The notes beneath the pieces were generated by a model that was not told the DNA's origin, searched no databases, and worked only from the letters and a program-made list of their open reading frames with translations. A stretch of DNA of 22,947 bases from Colimorpha sp045591485. Its GTDB lineage: Bacteria > Bacteroidota > Bacteroidia > Bacteroidales > P3. Numbering within the stretch: position 1 is the first letter of the stretch; each line of letters starts with the position of its first letter. Positions 14,874-22,885 of this stretch are shown in pieces. The position numbers and the translations under genes were made by a program. Location: assembly GCA_045591485.1 (NCBI GenBank), contig JAZNSV010000090.1, positions 1-22,947 of the forward strand, read 5' to 3'.

Positions 14874-17800
14874 ATGTTAAAAAAACTACTAACAATCATC
14901 ATGGGCCTCGGCATCGCCTTCGGCGCACAGGCCCAAATCGACCACGACGACATCCTGTATTGGGTGGGCAACGGCGACGCACACGCCATCGTGGCCATCA
15001 GTTGGGACGCCGAAGAGGTCGGATTGGCCTGGGGCGTCAACTACGACTCAGAAATGGGACTCACCGTCCACGATGCACTCGACAGCATCAAGCAGTACGA
15101 CCCCCGTTTCAACTACTCATTCAGCATCTACGGCGGCTATACCGTAATGGGATTCAGCAGCCTGACATTCGACTTCGACGGTGAGGAGGTTGGCATTGCC
15201 AACACCGAGACACCCTGCGTGTGGATGGAAGACAACCTGCTGTCAAGTCCGCAGGACGACGAATGGGACTACGAATTCATAGAGAGTGAAGACGGCATCA
15301 TCCTCATCAGCACCGGATGCTATCAGGACTACAGCAACATCGTGCCGGTAGACCCGCCAACAGACCCTGTCGAGCCTGCAACCGACGCACTGATCGACTT
15401 TGCGGACATCCTCTATTGGGTTGGCGAAGGCAACGACAGCGCCGCACTGATAGTCAACTTCGGCATCCCCGACACGGCATTTGCGTGGGGCTACAAATTC
15501 AACGGCACGGCCACCGTGCAGCAGATGACAGACGCCATCACCGCCGCCGACCCTCGCTTCTGGGTAGACAGTCTTCCCTCCTACTATCCCGACGGCGACA
15601 TATTCTTCATCACCGACGAAGGCGACACTCTCAGCCTCTCCGGACGTGACAGCTTGAACCCCTACAACTACTGGGAAGCCAACATCAACGGGCAAGTATC
15701 ATACTCTGGCGCCGAACAGGTCCTCACCAACGGCGATGTGTTCAAATACGGCGACCAACGTGCGCCGTCACGCGTCTGCTTGAGCGAATACAGCGGATGG
15801 TGCCTGCAATCAGCATACACCAAAGTTCCGACTCCGGTCAACGTTCCCACAGCCACCGACACCACGGCTACCGACACCACCGAGGTACTCGCAGATGCCA
15901 CCGTCGACTTTGCCGACATCACCTGCTGGGCCGGTTCCGGCCCTGACAGCACCGCCCTCATTGTCAGCTTCGCCAATCCTGACACCGCCTTCGCTTGGGG
16001 TGTGCTCATCAATAGCCAGACCACGAGCGAAGCCATGCTCAATGCAGTGCTCGCCGTAGACACCAACCTCTCCATCACCGGCCACCCCGACTGGGGCGAC
16101 GGCCAAATCCGCTACCGTCTCTCTGACGGCACCATCATCAGCCGCACCGGCACCGAATGGATATTCAACATCGACGGCGTCGACGCTTGGGGCGACGACG
16201 AGGTATCGGCAGGCAGTGTCTTCAAATTCGGAGACCGCGCCTCCGGCATACTGGTTGGCGACGACGCTTTCCAGCGCGTCTGGACCGCCATTCCCACCAT
16301 CGTAGACTTCTGCAGCGGCGATACTGCCTCGACCGACACCACCGTCGCGGTGGTCGACGCCAGCATAGCCGCCAGCGACATCCTCTACTGGGTCGGCGAA
16401 GGCAGCAACGAGGTGGTCTTCGCCGTCAACTGGGCCGACACCGCTCTGGCTTGGGGCTACCGCTTCGGAGCCGACAGCACCACCGTAGCCGAGGTGATGG
16501 ACAGCCTCTGCGCCGCCGACTGGCGACTGAGCTACACACCCAGCAGCTGGGGCCTCGACAACATCGTCTTCTTCGACAGCATAGACAGCATCGCCAACCC
16601 CACTGGCGGCAACTGGATGAGCACCCTCAACGGCAACAGCGCCGCCTCTGTGGGCATGGGCACCGTGCTGCACAATGGCGACTTCTTCAAATGGGGCGAC
16701 TACCTTATCGGAACACTCACCGACCCCGTGAACTTCATCATGGTATTCACCGACAGCATCTATGCCGTCAGCATTCCCACCGCTCACTCCACCGACACCA
16801 CCACGACCGACACCACCGGCACCGAGCCTGAGCACGGCCCCTTCTGCGGCGCCGTAGGCACCGAGGGCTGCAACGCCATCGCACAGGACAGCAGCGCCAT
16901 CGTGGCCTGGGCCACAGGCGTGGAGCTGACCCGCGGCCCACAGATGATAAGCAATCCCAACAGCCCGATGGCCAGCTTCGGCTCCGAAAGCAACGCCATC
17001 GGCCAAGCCACCGCCAGCAACACCATGGCTGCCGTAAGCCTCGGCGACGGCGGCTCGGCCCTGATCACCTTCGAACATCCCATCTGCAACGGCGAGGGCC
17101 CCGACTTTGCCGTCTTCGAGAACAGCTTCGGCGACTCTTTCCTCGAACTGGCGTTTGTAGAGGTCAGCACAGATGGCGAGCGCTTCGTCCGCTTCCCCGC
17201 CACCTCGCTCACCCAGACCCAAACCCAGACCGGCGAAAGCGGCAGCACAGACCCGACCAAAATCAACAACCTGGCCGGTAAGTTCCGCATCGGCTACGGC
17301 ACACCGTTCGACCTTGCCGAGCTGGCCGACAGCACCGGCATCGACATCGACAGCATCGTGTATGTGCGCCTCGTCGACGTGGTAGGCAGCATCGACCCGC
17401 AGTATGCATCCTACGACGCCTTCGGCCACATTGTCAACGACCCCTGGCCCACCAACTTCGCCTCGTGCGGCTTCGACCTGACCGGCGTGGCCGTGATGTA
17501 CGAGCGCGAGGATGTAGTACCCGTTGCCGTGGACGCCACCATTGCCGCCAGCGACATCCGCTACTGGATCGGCGAAGGCAGCAACGAGGTGATTCTGGCC
17601 GTCAACTGGGTCGACACCGCCCTGGCATGGGGCTACCGCTTCGCTGGCGAAAGCACCACCGTACAAGAAGTGATGGATGCCATAGCAGCCGCCGACTCAC
17701 GCTTCAGCTATAGCGGCGAAGGCTGGCTCGACGACATCGTCTTCGCCGAGAACGGCACCTCGCACCAGGCACAGCAGGCTGGCTGGTGGATGAGCACCCT

Positions 17801-18191
17801 CAACGGCAGCAGCGCAGCTTCCGAGGGTATGACCACCATCCTGCATAACGGCGACCTCTTCAAGTGGGGTGATTATGCCGCAGGCACCACCATCGACACC
17901 GTCACCTACGCCATGGTCTTCACCGACGAAATCTATCCCGCCAGCAATCCCAACGCAGGCATCGATGCCAGCGAAGACGCTGTGCTCGGGCTCTACCCGA
18001 ACCCCGCCACCAGCATTGTCAACGTCATCGCCAAGGCCGAGACCGAAGCCATCCTCTTCGACATGGCTGGCCGCAGCGTGATGAGCGTCACACTCCGCGA
18101 GGGCCGCAACACCCTCGACCTCTCAAGCCTCCAGAACGGCATCTACATGCTCCTCACTGCTGGCCATGTGGAGAAAATCGTCAAGAAATAA
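14874..18191 (+). CDS. Second multi-domain T9SS surface protein of the B12 riboswitch operon, 1105 aa
   Basis: Starts 28 nt after the first gene, so presumably on the same mRNA. Signal peptide residues 1-21 (ending GAQAQ). Five copies of the same repeat family at about 22-155, 172-319, 342-483, 496-633 and 888-1024; key words are DILYWVGEG, LAWGYRF, AADPRF, WMSTLNG and NGDFFKWGDY. Copies 1-3 are divergent; copies 4 and 5 are close to those of the first protein. A different domain of about 220 aa lies at 654-877 (VSLGDGGSALITFEHPI, DFAVFENSFGDSFLELAFVEVS, INNLAGKFRIGYGTPFDLAEL, YVRLVDVVGSI). I recall similar domains in Bacteroidetes cell-surface proteins near B12 riboswitches, which I cannot verify here. 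Residues 1037-1105 are a type A T9SS sorting domain (LYPNPATS ... GIYMLLT ... KIVKK). Likely acts with its partner at the cell surface. Confidence 0.85.
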   Translation: MLKKLLTIIMGLGIAFGAQAQIDHDDILYWVGNGDAHAIVAISWDAEEVGLAWGVNYDSEMGLTVHDALDSIKQYDPRFNYSFSIYGGYTVMGFSSLTFDFDGEEVGIANTETPCVWMEDNLLSSPQDDEWDYEFIESEDGIILISTGCYQDYSNIVPVDPPTDPVEPATDALIDFADILYWVGEGNDSAALIVNFGIPDTAFAWGYKFNGTATVQQMTDAITAADPRFWVDSLPSYYPDGDIFFITDEGDTLSLSGRDSLNPYNYWEANINGQVSYSGAEQVLTNGDVFKYGDQRAPSRVCLSEYSGWCLQSAYTKVPTPVNVPTATDTTATDTTEVLADATVDFADITCWAGSGPDSTALIVSFANPDTAFAWGVLINSQTTSEAMLNAVLAVDTNLSITGHPDWGDGQIRYRLSDGTIISRTGTEWIFNIDGVDAWGDDEVSAGSVFKFGDRASGILVGDDAFQRVWTAIPTIVDFCSGDTASTDTTVAVVDASIAASDILYWVGEGSNEVVFAVNWADTALAWGYRFGADSTTVAEVMDSLCAADWRLSYTPSSWGLDNIVFFDSIDSIANPTGGNWMSTLNGNSAASVGMGTVLHNGDFFKWGDYLIGTLTDPVNFIMVFTDSIYAVSIPTAHSTDTTTTDTTGTEPEHGPFCGAVGTEGCNAIAQDSSAIVAWATGVELTRGPQMISNPNSPMASFGSESNAIGQATASNTMAAVSLGDGGSALITFEHPICNGEGPDFAVFENSFGDSFLELAFVEVSTDGERFVRFPATSLTQTQTQTGESGSTDPTKINNLAGKFRIGYGTPFDLAELADSTGIDIDSIVYVRLVDVVGSIDPQYASYDAFGHIVNDPWPTNFASCGFDLTGVAVMYEREDVVPVAVDATIAASDIRYWIGEGSNEVILAVNWVDTALAWGYRFAGESTTVQEVMDAIAAADSRFSYSGEGWLDDIVFAENGTSHQAQQAGWWMSTLNGSSAASEGMTTILHNGDLFKWGDYAAGTTIDTVTYAMVFTDEIYPASNPNAGIDASEDAVLGLYPNPATSIVNVIAKAETEAILFDMAGRSVMSVTLREGRNTLDLSSLQNGIYMLLTAGHVEKIVKK

Positions 18192-18210
18192 TTGTTGTTT
18201 TAGTTAACAT

Positions 18211-18252
18211 GCGGCGCCGCACTTCCGCAATGGAAGTGCCGCGTTTTTTTTT
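18211..18252 (+). terminator. Intrinsic terminator of the T9SS operon
   Basis: Stem around gcacttcc (18219-18226) and ggaagtgc (18232-18239), extended by further G-C pairs after one mismatch, then a run of nine T. It begins 19 nt after the stop at 18191. Confidence 0.9.
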
Positions 18253-18264
18253 GCATAAAAAAAA

Positions 18265-18288
18265 GTGTCGGGCCATGCGGTCCGACAC
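18265..18288. terminator. Bidirectional terminator, mainly for the fab operon
   Basis: gtgtcgggcc-atgc-ggtccgacac makes a 10-bp stem with one G-U pair. On the minus strand it is followed by a run of eight T and lies 25 nt after the fabG stop. On the plus strand it is followed by cttttc. It serves convergent transcription from both sides. Confidence 0.9.
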
Positions 18289-18313
18289 CTTTTCGTAATT
18301 TCTTTTTGCACAA

Positions 18314-19060
18314 TCAGAGCGACACACCGCCGTCGACGCAAATCACCTGGCCGGTGATATACTCCGACAGGTCGGATGCCAAGAAGAGCGATGTACGGGC
18401 AATGTCGAGGTCGGTGCCGCCGCGACGCAGCGGAATCTCAGCCAGCCACTTGTCGTGGGCTTCCTTGGGCATGGCCTGTGTCATGGCCGACTCGATGAGG
18501 CCGGGGGCGATGGCATTGCAACGGATGCCGCGCGAACCGATTTCCTTGGCCAGGCTCTTGGTGAAGCCGATGATACCGGCCTTCGAAGCCGAGTAGTTGC
18601 ACTGGCCGGCGTTGCCGTTGACACCCACCACCGAGGCGGTGTTGATGATGGAGCCCGAACGCTGCTTGAGCATCATCGGGGTGAAGGCCTTGCAGTAGTT
18701 GAACACCGAGCGCAGGTTGACTTCGAGCACCATGTCCCAATCCTTGACCGACATGCGGAGCAGGAGGTTGTCGCGTGTGATACCGGCGTTGTTGACGAGG
18801 GCGTCGAGGCGACCGAAATCCTTCTGCACCTGCTCAGCCACAGCCATGGTCTGGTCGTAGTCGGCCGCATTGCTGGCGATAAAGGTGCTCTTGGGGTTCT
18901 TCTGCTGAAGCTCGGCCAACAGCTCGCGGCTGGCGTCGTTCTCCTGCAGGTCGGTGAAAATCACGATGGCACCGTGTTCGGCGAAAAGCTGGGCGGTGCG
19001 TTTGCCGATGCCGCGCGAGGCACCGGTCACAAGGGCTATCTTATTCTCTAAAAGTTTCAT
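18314..19060 (-). CDS. fabG: 3-oxoacyl-ACP reductase
   Basis: NADPH-dependent reduction of 3-oxoacyl-ACP, second step of the elongation cycle. The 248-aa product is a classical short-chain dehydrogenase: TGASRGIG nucleotide loop (residues 12-19), NNAG (90-93), catalytic Ser143, Tyr156 and Lys160 (YSASK), then NAIAPGLI and GQVICVDGG near the end. Length and motifs are typical of FabG, and the fab neighbours make that assignment firm. Last gene of the operon, 6 nt after fabZ. Confidence 0.93.
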   Translation of the reverse strand: MKLLENKIALVTGASRGIGKRTAQLFAEHGAIVIFTDLQENDASRELLAELQQKNPKSTFIASNAADYDQTMAVAEQVQKDFGRLDALVNNAGITRDNLLLRMSVKDWDMVLEVNLRSVFNYCKAFTPMMLKQRSGSIINTASVVGVNGNAGQCNYSASKAGIIGFTKSLAKEIGSRGIRCNAIAPGLIESAMTQAMPKEAHDKWLAEIPLRRGGTDLDIARTSLFLASDLSEYITGQVICVDGGVSL

Positions 19061-19066
19061 TATGAT

Positions 19067-19483
19067 CTATTTATTATCTATTAAAGCAAATGTCAGTTCT
19101 CCTTGGCAGCAGACCTTGCCATCCACGTAGGCCTTGGCATCGACAAAGAAAATCATGCCGCGACGGTTGGTGATGTGGGCACGGAGCTCCATGGTGTCGC
19201 CAGGCTTCACGGGCTGGCGGAAGCGGACGTTGTTGATGCCGCTGTAAAGCGGCGTGCGGCCAATCAGCTCGTCGCGCACCAAGATGCACGATGCCTGGGC
19301 CATGATTTCACACTGGATGACGCCGGGCACCACGGGGTTGCCGGGGAAATGGCCCTGCAGAAAGAATTCGTCGCCACGCACATGGTAGTGTGCGATAGCC
19401 TCGTTGCCTTCCATCACCACATCGTCGATGAGAAGCATCGGCTCGCGGTGAGGCAGGAATGTCTTGATTTCGTCTCTGTTCAT
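19067..19483 (-). CDS. fabZ: 3-hydroxyacyl-ACP dehydratase (FabZ type)
   Basis: Dehydrates 3-hydroxyacyl-ACP to enoyl-ACP. The 138-aa hot-dog-fold product has FLPHREPMLLIDDV at residues 9-22 and GHFPGNPVVPGVIQCEIMAQ at about 44-63, with catalytic His45 and Glu59. The length is that of FabZ rather than FabA. It lies between fabF and fabG with gaps of 32 and 6 nt. Typical FabZ has PHRYPFLLVD; the substitution is mild. Confidence 0.9.
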   Translation of the reverse strand: MNRDEIKTFLPHREPMLLIDDVVMEGNEAIAHYHVRGDEFFLQGHFPGNPVVPGVIQCEIMAQASCILVRDELIGRTPLYSGINNVRFRQPVKPGDTMELRAHITNRRGMIFFVDAKAYVDGKVCCQGELTFALIDNK

Positions 19484-19515
19484 ATCTATGTGTTATTGAA
19501 ACGTTCCATTTATAT

Positions 19516-20754
19516 TCAGGCTTTGCGGAGCGCCACGCTGGCGTTGTTGCCGCCGAAGCCGAAGGTGTTGCTCAGGGCGATGTCGGCCTGCCACTGGCGG
19601 GCGGTGTGCGGCGTGTAGTCGAGGTCGCACTCGGGGTCGGGCTGGTCGAGGTGGATGGTCGGCGGGATGATGCCGTTCTTCAGAGCCAAAGCGCTGATGA
19701 TGAGTTCGACAGCACCGGTGGCGCCGAGCATGTGGCCATGCATCGACTTGGTGCTGCTGATGACGGCGCGGCGTGCATCTTCTTCGCCGAGGGCGGTCTT
19801 GATGGCCTTGGTCTCGCCCTTGTCGTTGAGGGGCGTGCCGGTGCCGTGGGCGTTGATGTAGAGGTGCTCGCCCTGCTTGTAGCCGGCCTCTTCGAGGGCC
19901 AGACGCATGGCCTCGGCGGCGCCGCGTCCCTCGGGGTGGGGAGCGGTGTAGTGGTGGGCGTCGCAGGTGTTGCCGTAGCCGCACACCTCGGCATATATCT
20001 TGGCACCGCGGCGCTTGGCCAATTCCTCGCTTTCGAGGACAAGAATGCCCGAACCCTCGCCGAGCACAAAGCCGCGACGGCGGGCATCGAACGGCAGCGA
20101 CGCTGCCATGGGATCCTCTGAAGTGGTGAGGGCCTTCATATTGTTGAATCCGCCGACGGCCATCTCGCAGATGGCAGCCTCGGCGCCGCCGGTGATAACG
20201 GCGTCGGCACGTCCCTCATGGATGAGGCGGTAGGCCTCGCCCACCGAGTGGGTACCCGTGGCGCAGGCCGTCACAACGGGAATGTTGGGACCCTGGGCGT
20301 TGTAGGTAATAGCCACATTGCCACCGGCAATGTTGCCAATCATCTCGGGAATGAAGAGCGGCGAAATGCGGCGCAGACCGTACTGCATCTTGTTGGCGTG
20401 CTCGCGCTCGAAGGTCTTGATGCCGCCGATGCCGCTGCCTATGGCGGTGCCGAAACGGCGCGGGTCGACATCCTCGCCGACCTTCAGGCCGCTGTCTTGC
20501 ATGGCCTGTGCGGCTGCCGCGAGGGCATAGAGAGCGAAGGTGTCGTTGTGGCGGATCATCGTCTTGTCGATGCCATAGTCTTCGGGATGGAAGTCCTTGA
20601 CCTCGGCGGCGATTTTCACCGGCAGGTTCTCACGGTCGATCTGGGTGATGTAGCCGATGCCGCACACACCGTTGATGACGTTGTTCCACAGCGTCTCGAT
20701 ATTGTTTCCAAGTGGGGTTATACAGCCCACGCCTGTTATGACTACTTTGTTCAT
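19516..20754 (-). CDS. fabF: 3-oxoacyl-ACP synthase II
   Basis: Condenses malonyl-ACP with acyl-ACP. The 412-aa product has the KAS I/II triad: Cys164 in VVTACATGTHS, His303 in NAHGTGTPLND and His341 in STKSMHGHMLGATGAVE, plus Lys336. It ends NTFGFGGNNASVALRK as expected. It starts MNKVVITGVGCITPLGN. The Met-His-Gly-His variant in the third motif, where E. coli has Met-Thr-Gly-His, is a minor change. No acpP gene lies beside it, unlike the common acpP-fabF pair. Confidence 0.94.
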   Translation of the reverse strand: MNKVVITGVGCITPLGNNIETLWNNVINGVCGIGYITQIDRENLPVKIAAEVKDFHPEDYGIDKTMIRHNDTFALYALAAAAQAMQDSGLKVGEDVDPRRFGTAIGSGIGGIKTFEREHANKMQYGLRRISPLFIPEMIGNIAGGNVAITYNAQGPNIPVVTACATGTHSVGEAYRLIHEGRADAVITGGAEAAICEMAVGGFNNMKALTTSEDPMAASLPFDARRRGFVLGEGSGILVLESEELAKRRGAKIYAEVCGYGNTCDAHHYTAPHPEGRGAAEAMRLALEEAGYKQGEHLYINAHGTGTPLNDKGETKAIKTALGEEDARRAVISSTKSMHGHMLGATGAVELIISALALKNGIIPPTIHLDQPDPECDLDYTPHTARQWQADIALSNTFGFGGNNASVALRKA

Positions 20755-20786
20755 TGCTCTATATATAATATGTTATTCATTATTAT

Positions 20787-21749
20787 TTAATAGCGTACAA
20801 CAGCGGCACTGGTGACAAATCCGGCACCGAAGCCGTTGAACACCATCAGGTCGCCACGCTTGATGACCCCCTCGCGGATTTTCTCGTCGAGCAGCACGGG
20901 GATGCTGGCCGACGAAGTGTTGCCGGTACGGGCAATATTGGAGTGGAACCTCTCTTGTGGAAGGTCGAAATTCTGCTTGATGGCGTCGATGATGCGCTGG
21001 TTGGCCTGATGCAGCAGGAAGTGGTCAATATCCTCAAGCTGCAGGCCCGCCTTGGCAACAACATCTTTGATGTCGCGCTGGGCCGAGGTGACAGCCATGC
21101 GGAACACTTCGCGGCCTTTGAGCTGCATGGCCATGTGGGTGTCTATGCCCTCGCCGGTCTCGAAAGGCGTGGGTTCGCAGGGCAGACGGTAGTAGATGAC
21201 GTCGGGCATCGGCGTCGAGGTCAGTTTGCTGGACAAATAGCCATCACCCTTGCCGAGCACCATGGCGCCGGCAGCATCGCCAAAGAGCACGCAGGTCTCG
21301 CGCTGCGTCCAGTCGACCATGCGGGTCACCTCTTCGGCACAAATGAAGAGTATTTTGCTGGCACGGCCAGTCTGCAGGAAAGCGTCGCAGATGTCAAGAC
21401 CGTAGACAAATCCTGCACAGGCAGAGTTGAGGTCCATTGTCGGACAGTTGGGACCCTTGATGCCAAGGGCACCCTGAACGAGGCTCGCCAGCGAGGGAGT
21501 GACGTAAACATTGCAGACATTGTGGCAGATGATAAAATCGATATCGTCCGGCACAAGACCGGCGGCATCGATGGCACGCTGGCCGGCTAAAGCGGCCAAA
21601 TCTTCAAAACGCTCGGTGGTCACGATCTGTCGCGATTTGATGCCGGTGCGGGTGGTAATCCACTCGTCGCTTGTGTCGAGAAACTCAGACAGCATATCGT
21701 TTGTGACAGTGTGTTTCGGTAAAGCGCTTCCAGTTCCAAGAATTTTCAT
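20787..21749 (-). CDS. fabH: 3-oxoacyl-ACP synthase III
   Basis: Starts fatty acid synthesis by condensing an acyl-CoA primer with malonyl-ACP. The 320-aa product has the triad Cys111 (LNSACAGFVYGL), His247 (LLHQANQRII) and Asn277 (ARTGNTSSASIP). First gene of a four-gene minus-strand operon, 32 nt before fabF. Its leader and promoter face the LytTR regulator and its repeat array. Primer specificity cannot be read from the sequence; a role in branched fatty acids or in a special acyl product is possible, since housekeeping fabH in many bacteria sits beside plsX instead. Confidence 0.92.
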   Translation of the reverse strand: MKILGTGSALPKHTVTNDMLSEFLDTSDEWITTRTGIKSRQIVTTERFEDLAALAGQRAIDAAGLVPDDIDFIICHNVCNVYVTPSLASLVQGALGIKGPNCPTMDLNSACAGFVYGLDICDAFLQTGRASKILFICAEEVTRMVDWTQRETCVLFGDAAGAMVLGKGDGYLSSKLTSTPMPDVIYYRLPCEPTPFETGEGIDTHMAMQLKGREVFRMAVTSAQRDIKDVVAKAGLQLEDIDHFLLHQANQRIIDAIKQNFDLPQERFHSNIARTGNTSSASIPVLLDEKIREGVIKRGDLMVFNGFGAGFVTSAAVVRY

Positions 21750-21825
21750 TTTATCAAGTGTTAGGGACAGGTATGTGCTTGCCTGTACGTGTTATTTTTC
21801 TTAAATTATATTAAAAATTCGGCTG

Positions 21826-21856
21826 CAAAGAAACAACATATTTGCAAAAGAAAAAA
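21826..21856 (-). promoter_or_regulatory. Candidate fabH operon promoter
   Basis: On the minus strand: TTTT (21856-21853), 19-bp spacer, TTTCTTTG (21833-21826), then CAG. The -7 box differs from TAnnTTTG by one base. Its -33 box lies inside the first, degenerate unit of the 20-bp repeat array. Confidence 0.5.
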
Positions 21857-21930
21857 GTTAAATTTGGCGAAAGAAACAATATTTTGGGTAAAGAGCCGTT
21901 ATTTTGGGTAAAATAACATTATTTTGGGCA
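21851..21930. repeat. Array of 20-bp direct repeats, likely operator
   Basis: The 10-mer attttgggta occurs at 21881-21890 and 21901-21910, and attttgggca at 21921-21930, each exactly 20 bp apart. The spacers are also alike (aagaaacaat, aagagccgtt, aaataacatt). A degenerate fourth unit (aatttggcga, 21861-21870) keeps the phase. Twenty-bp phasing places each unit on about the same DNA face, as for LytTR proteins, which bind paired direct repeats. It lies between the divergent fabH and LytTR genes. Confidence 0.8.
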
Positions 21931-21961
21931 TAAATAAGCCAAAGCATAACTTCACACAACA

Positions 21962-22822
21962 ATGAACAAGACGAACATAGCAAAATATTTCACCCAGAAA
22001 ACAGCCGTGGCATACTTTCTGGCACTATGCACATTCTTCGACATTCTGCTCGTAGTGTTTGCTCAACCGACCCAGATACTGCGCTACACATCGCAGGCAT
22101 CGAACCTTAACCCACTGATACAGGTATCGATAGCCATCTTCAGCGGCCTCGTGGTGGTGGCCGTCAGCCGTGTGATACTGGCCATGCGCAAGCCAGAGAA
22201 GACCCCTCTGCCTACATGTTTGATATGGCTCTCGACAGAACTAATTGCCTGTGTTGCAACCATGTCGCTCACAACATGGCTGGTCAGCGGCGGCGGGCAC
22301 CTGGTGCTTGCTCCGCTGGCAGGCGATTTCACACTCGGCACCATAGCCGTAGAGCTACTGCCCTACGTCATATCGTTTCTCCTGTTCCTGCTGCACGAGA
22401 GCCAGGTCGAGGTGGAACGCCTGCGCGCCATGCTGCCGCAAGAAGGTATGGACGAGCACTTTGCACCCGACGCACCGATCAACTTCTACGAAAAAGGCGG
22501 CCGTCTGGCTTTTGCCACCCTGCGCAGCAACGTGCTCTACATCGAAGCCGCCAACAACTACACCAACATACACTACCTCAACGAAGGCAAAGAAGACACC
22601 TTCATACTGCACAACACCCTCAAGGAACTGGAGACAGCCCATGAAGGCAGCAGCCTGGTGCGCTGCCACCGCGGGTATATGGTCAACCTGGCCAACGTGA
22701 AGCTGATGCGCAAAGAAGGGCAAGGCATGACCATCGAACTCCTTGGCACACAGAAGGAGATACCCGTCACCAAAACCTACGCCAAAAGCTTCAGCCACCG
22801 CCTTCAGGAAGCAGGCGTATAA
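21962..22822 (+). CDS. Membrane-anchored LytTR family regulator
   Basis: 286 aa. Residues about 15-145 form four membrane helices (starting near residues 15, 52, 86 and 124), then a short charged linker, then a LytTR DNA-binding domain at about 178-283 with ATLRSNVLYIEAANNYTNIH, LVRCHRGYMVNLANV and EIPVTKTYAKSF. No receiver domain is present, so it is not a classical response regulator; it probably senses a membrane or envelope signal directly. It is transcribed away from fabH, and the 20-bp repeat array lies 32 bp before its start, so autoregulation and control of the fab operon are plausible (inference). Confidence 0.88.
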   Translation: MNKTNIAKYFTQKTAVAYFLALCTFFDILLVVFAQPTQILRYTSQASNLNPLIQVSIAIFSGLVVVAVSRVILAMRKPEKTPLPTCLIWLSTELIACVATMSLTTWLVSGGGHLVLAPLAGDFTLGTIAVELLPYVISFLLFLLHESQVEVERLRAMLPQEGMDEHFAPDAPINFYEKGGRLAFATLRSNVLYIEAANNYTNIHYLNEGKEDTFILHNTLKELETAHEGSSLVRCHRGYMVNLANVKLMRKEGQGMTIELLGTQKEIPVTKTYAKSFSHRLQEAGV

Positions 22823-22853
22823 ACATTACCCCAACCAAACCGATTTAACACAT

Positions 22854-22872
22854 CCTGCAGCCACCCTGCAGG
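22854..22872 (+). other. Short hairpin after the LytTR gene
   Basis: cctgcag-ccacc-ctgcagg forms a perfect 7-bp stem 31 nt after the stop. No T-run follows, so termination is uncertain. Confidence 0.45.
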
Positions 22873-22885
22873 CATCCGGTAGTGC

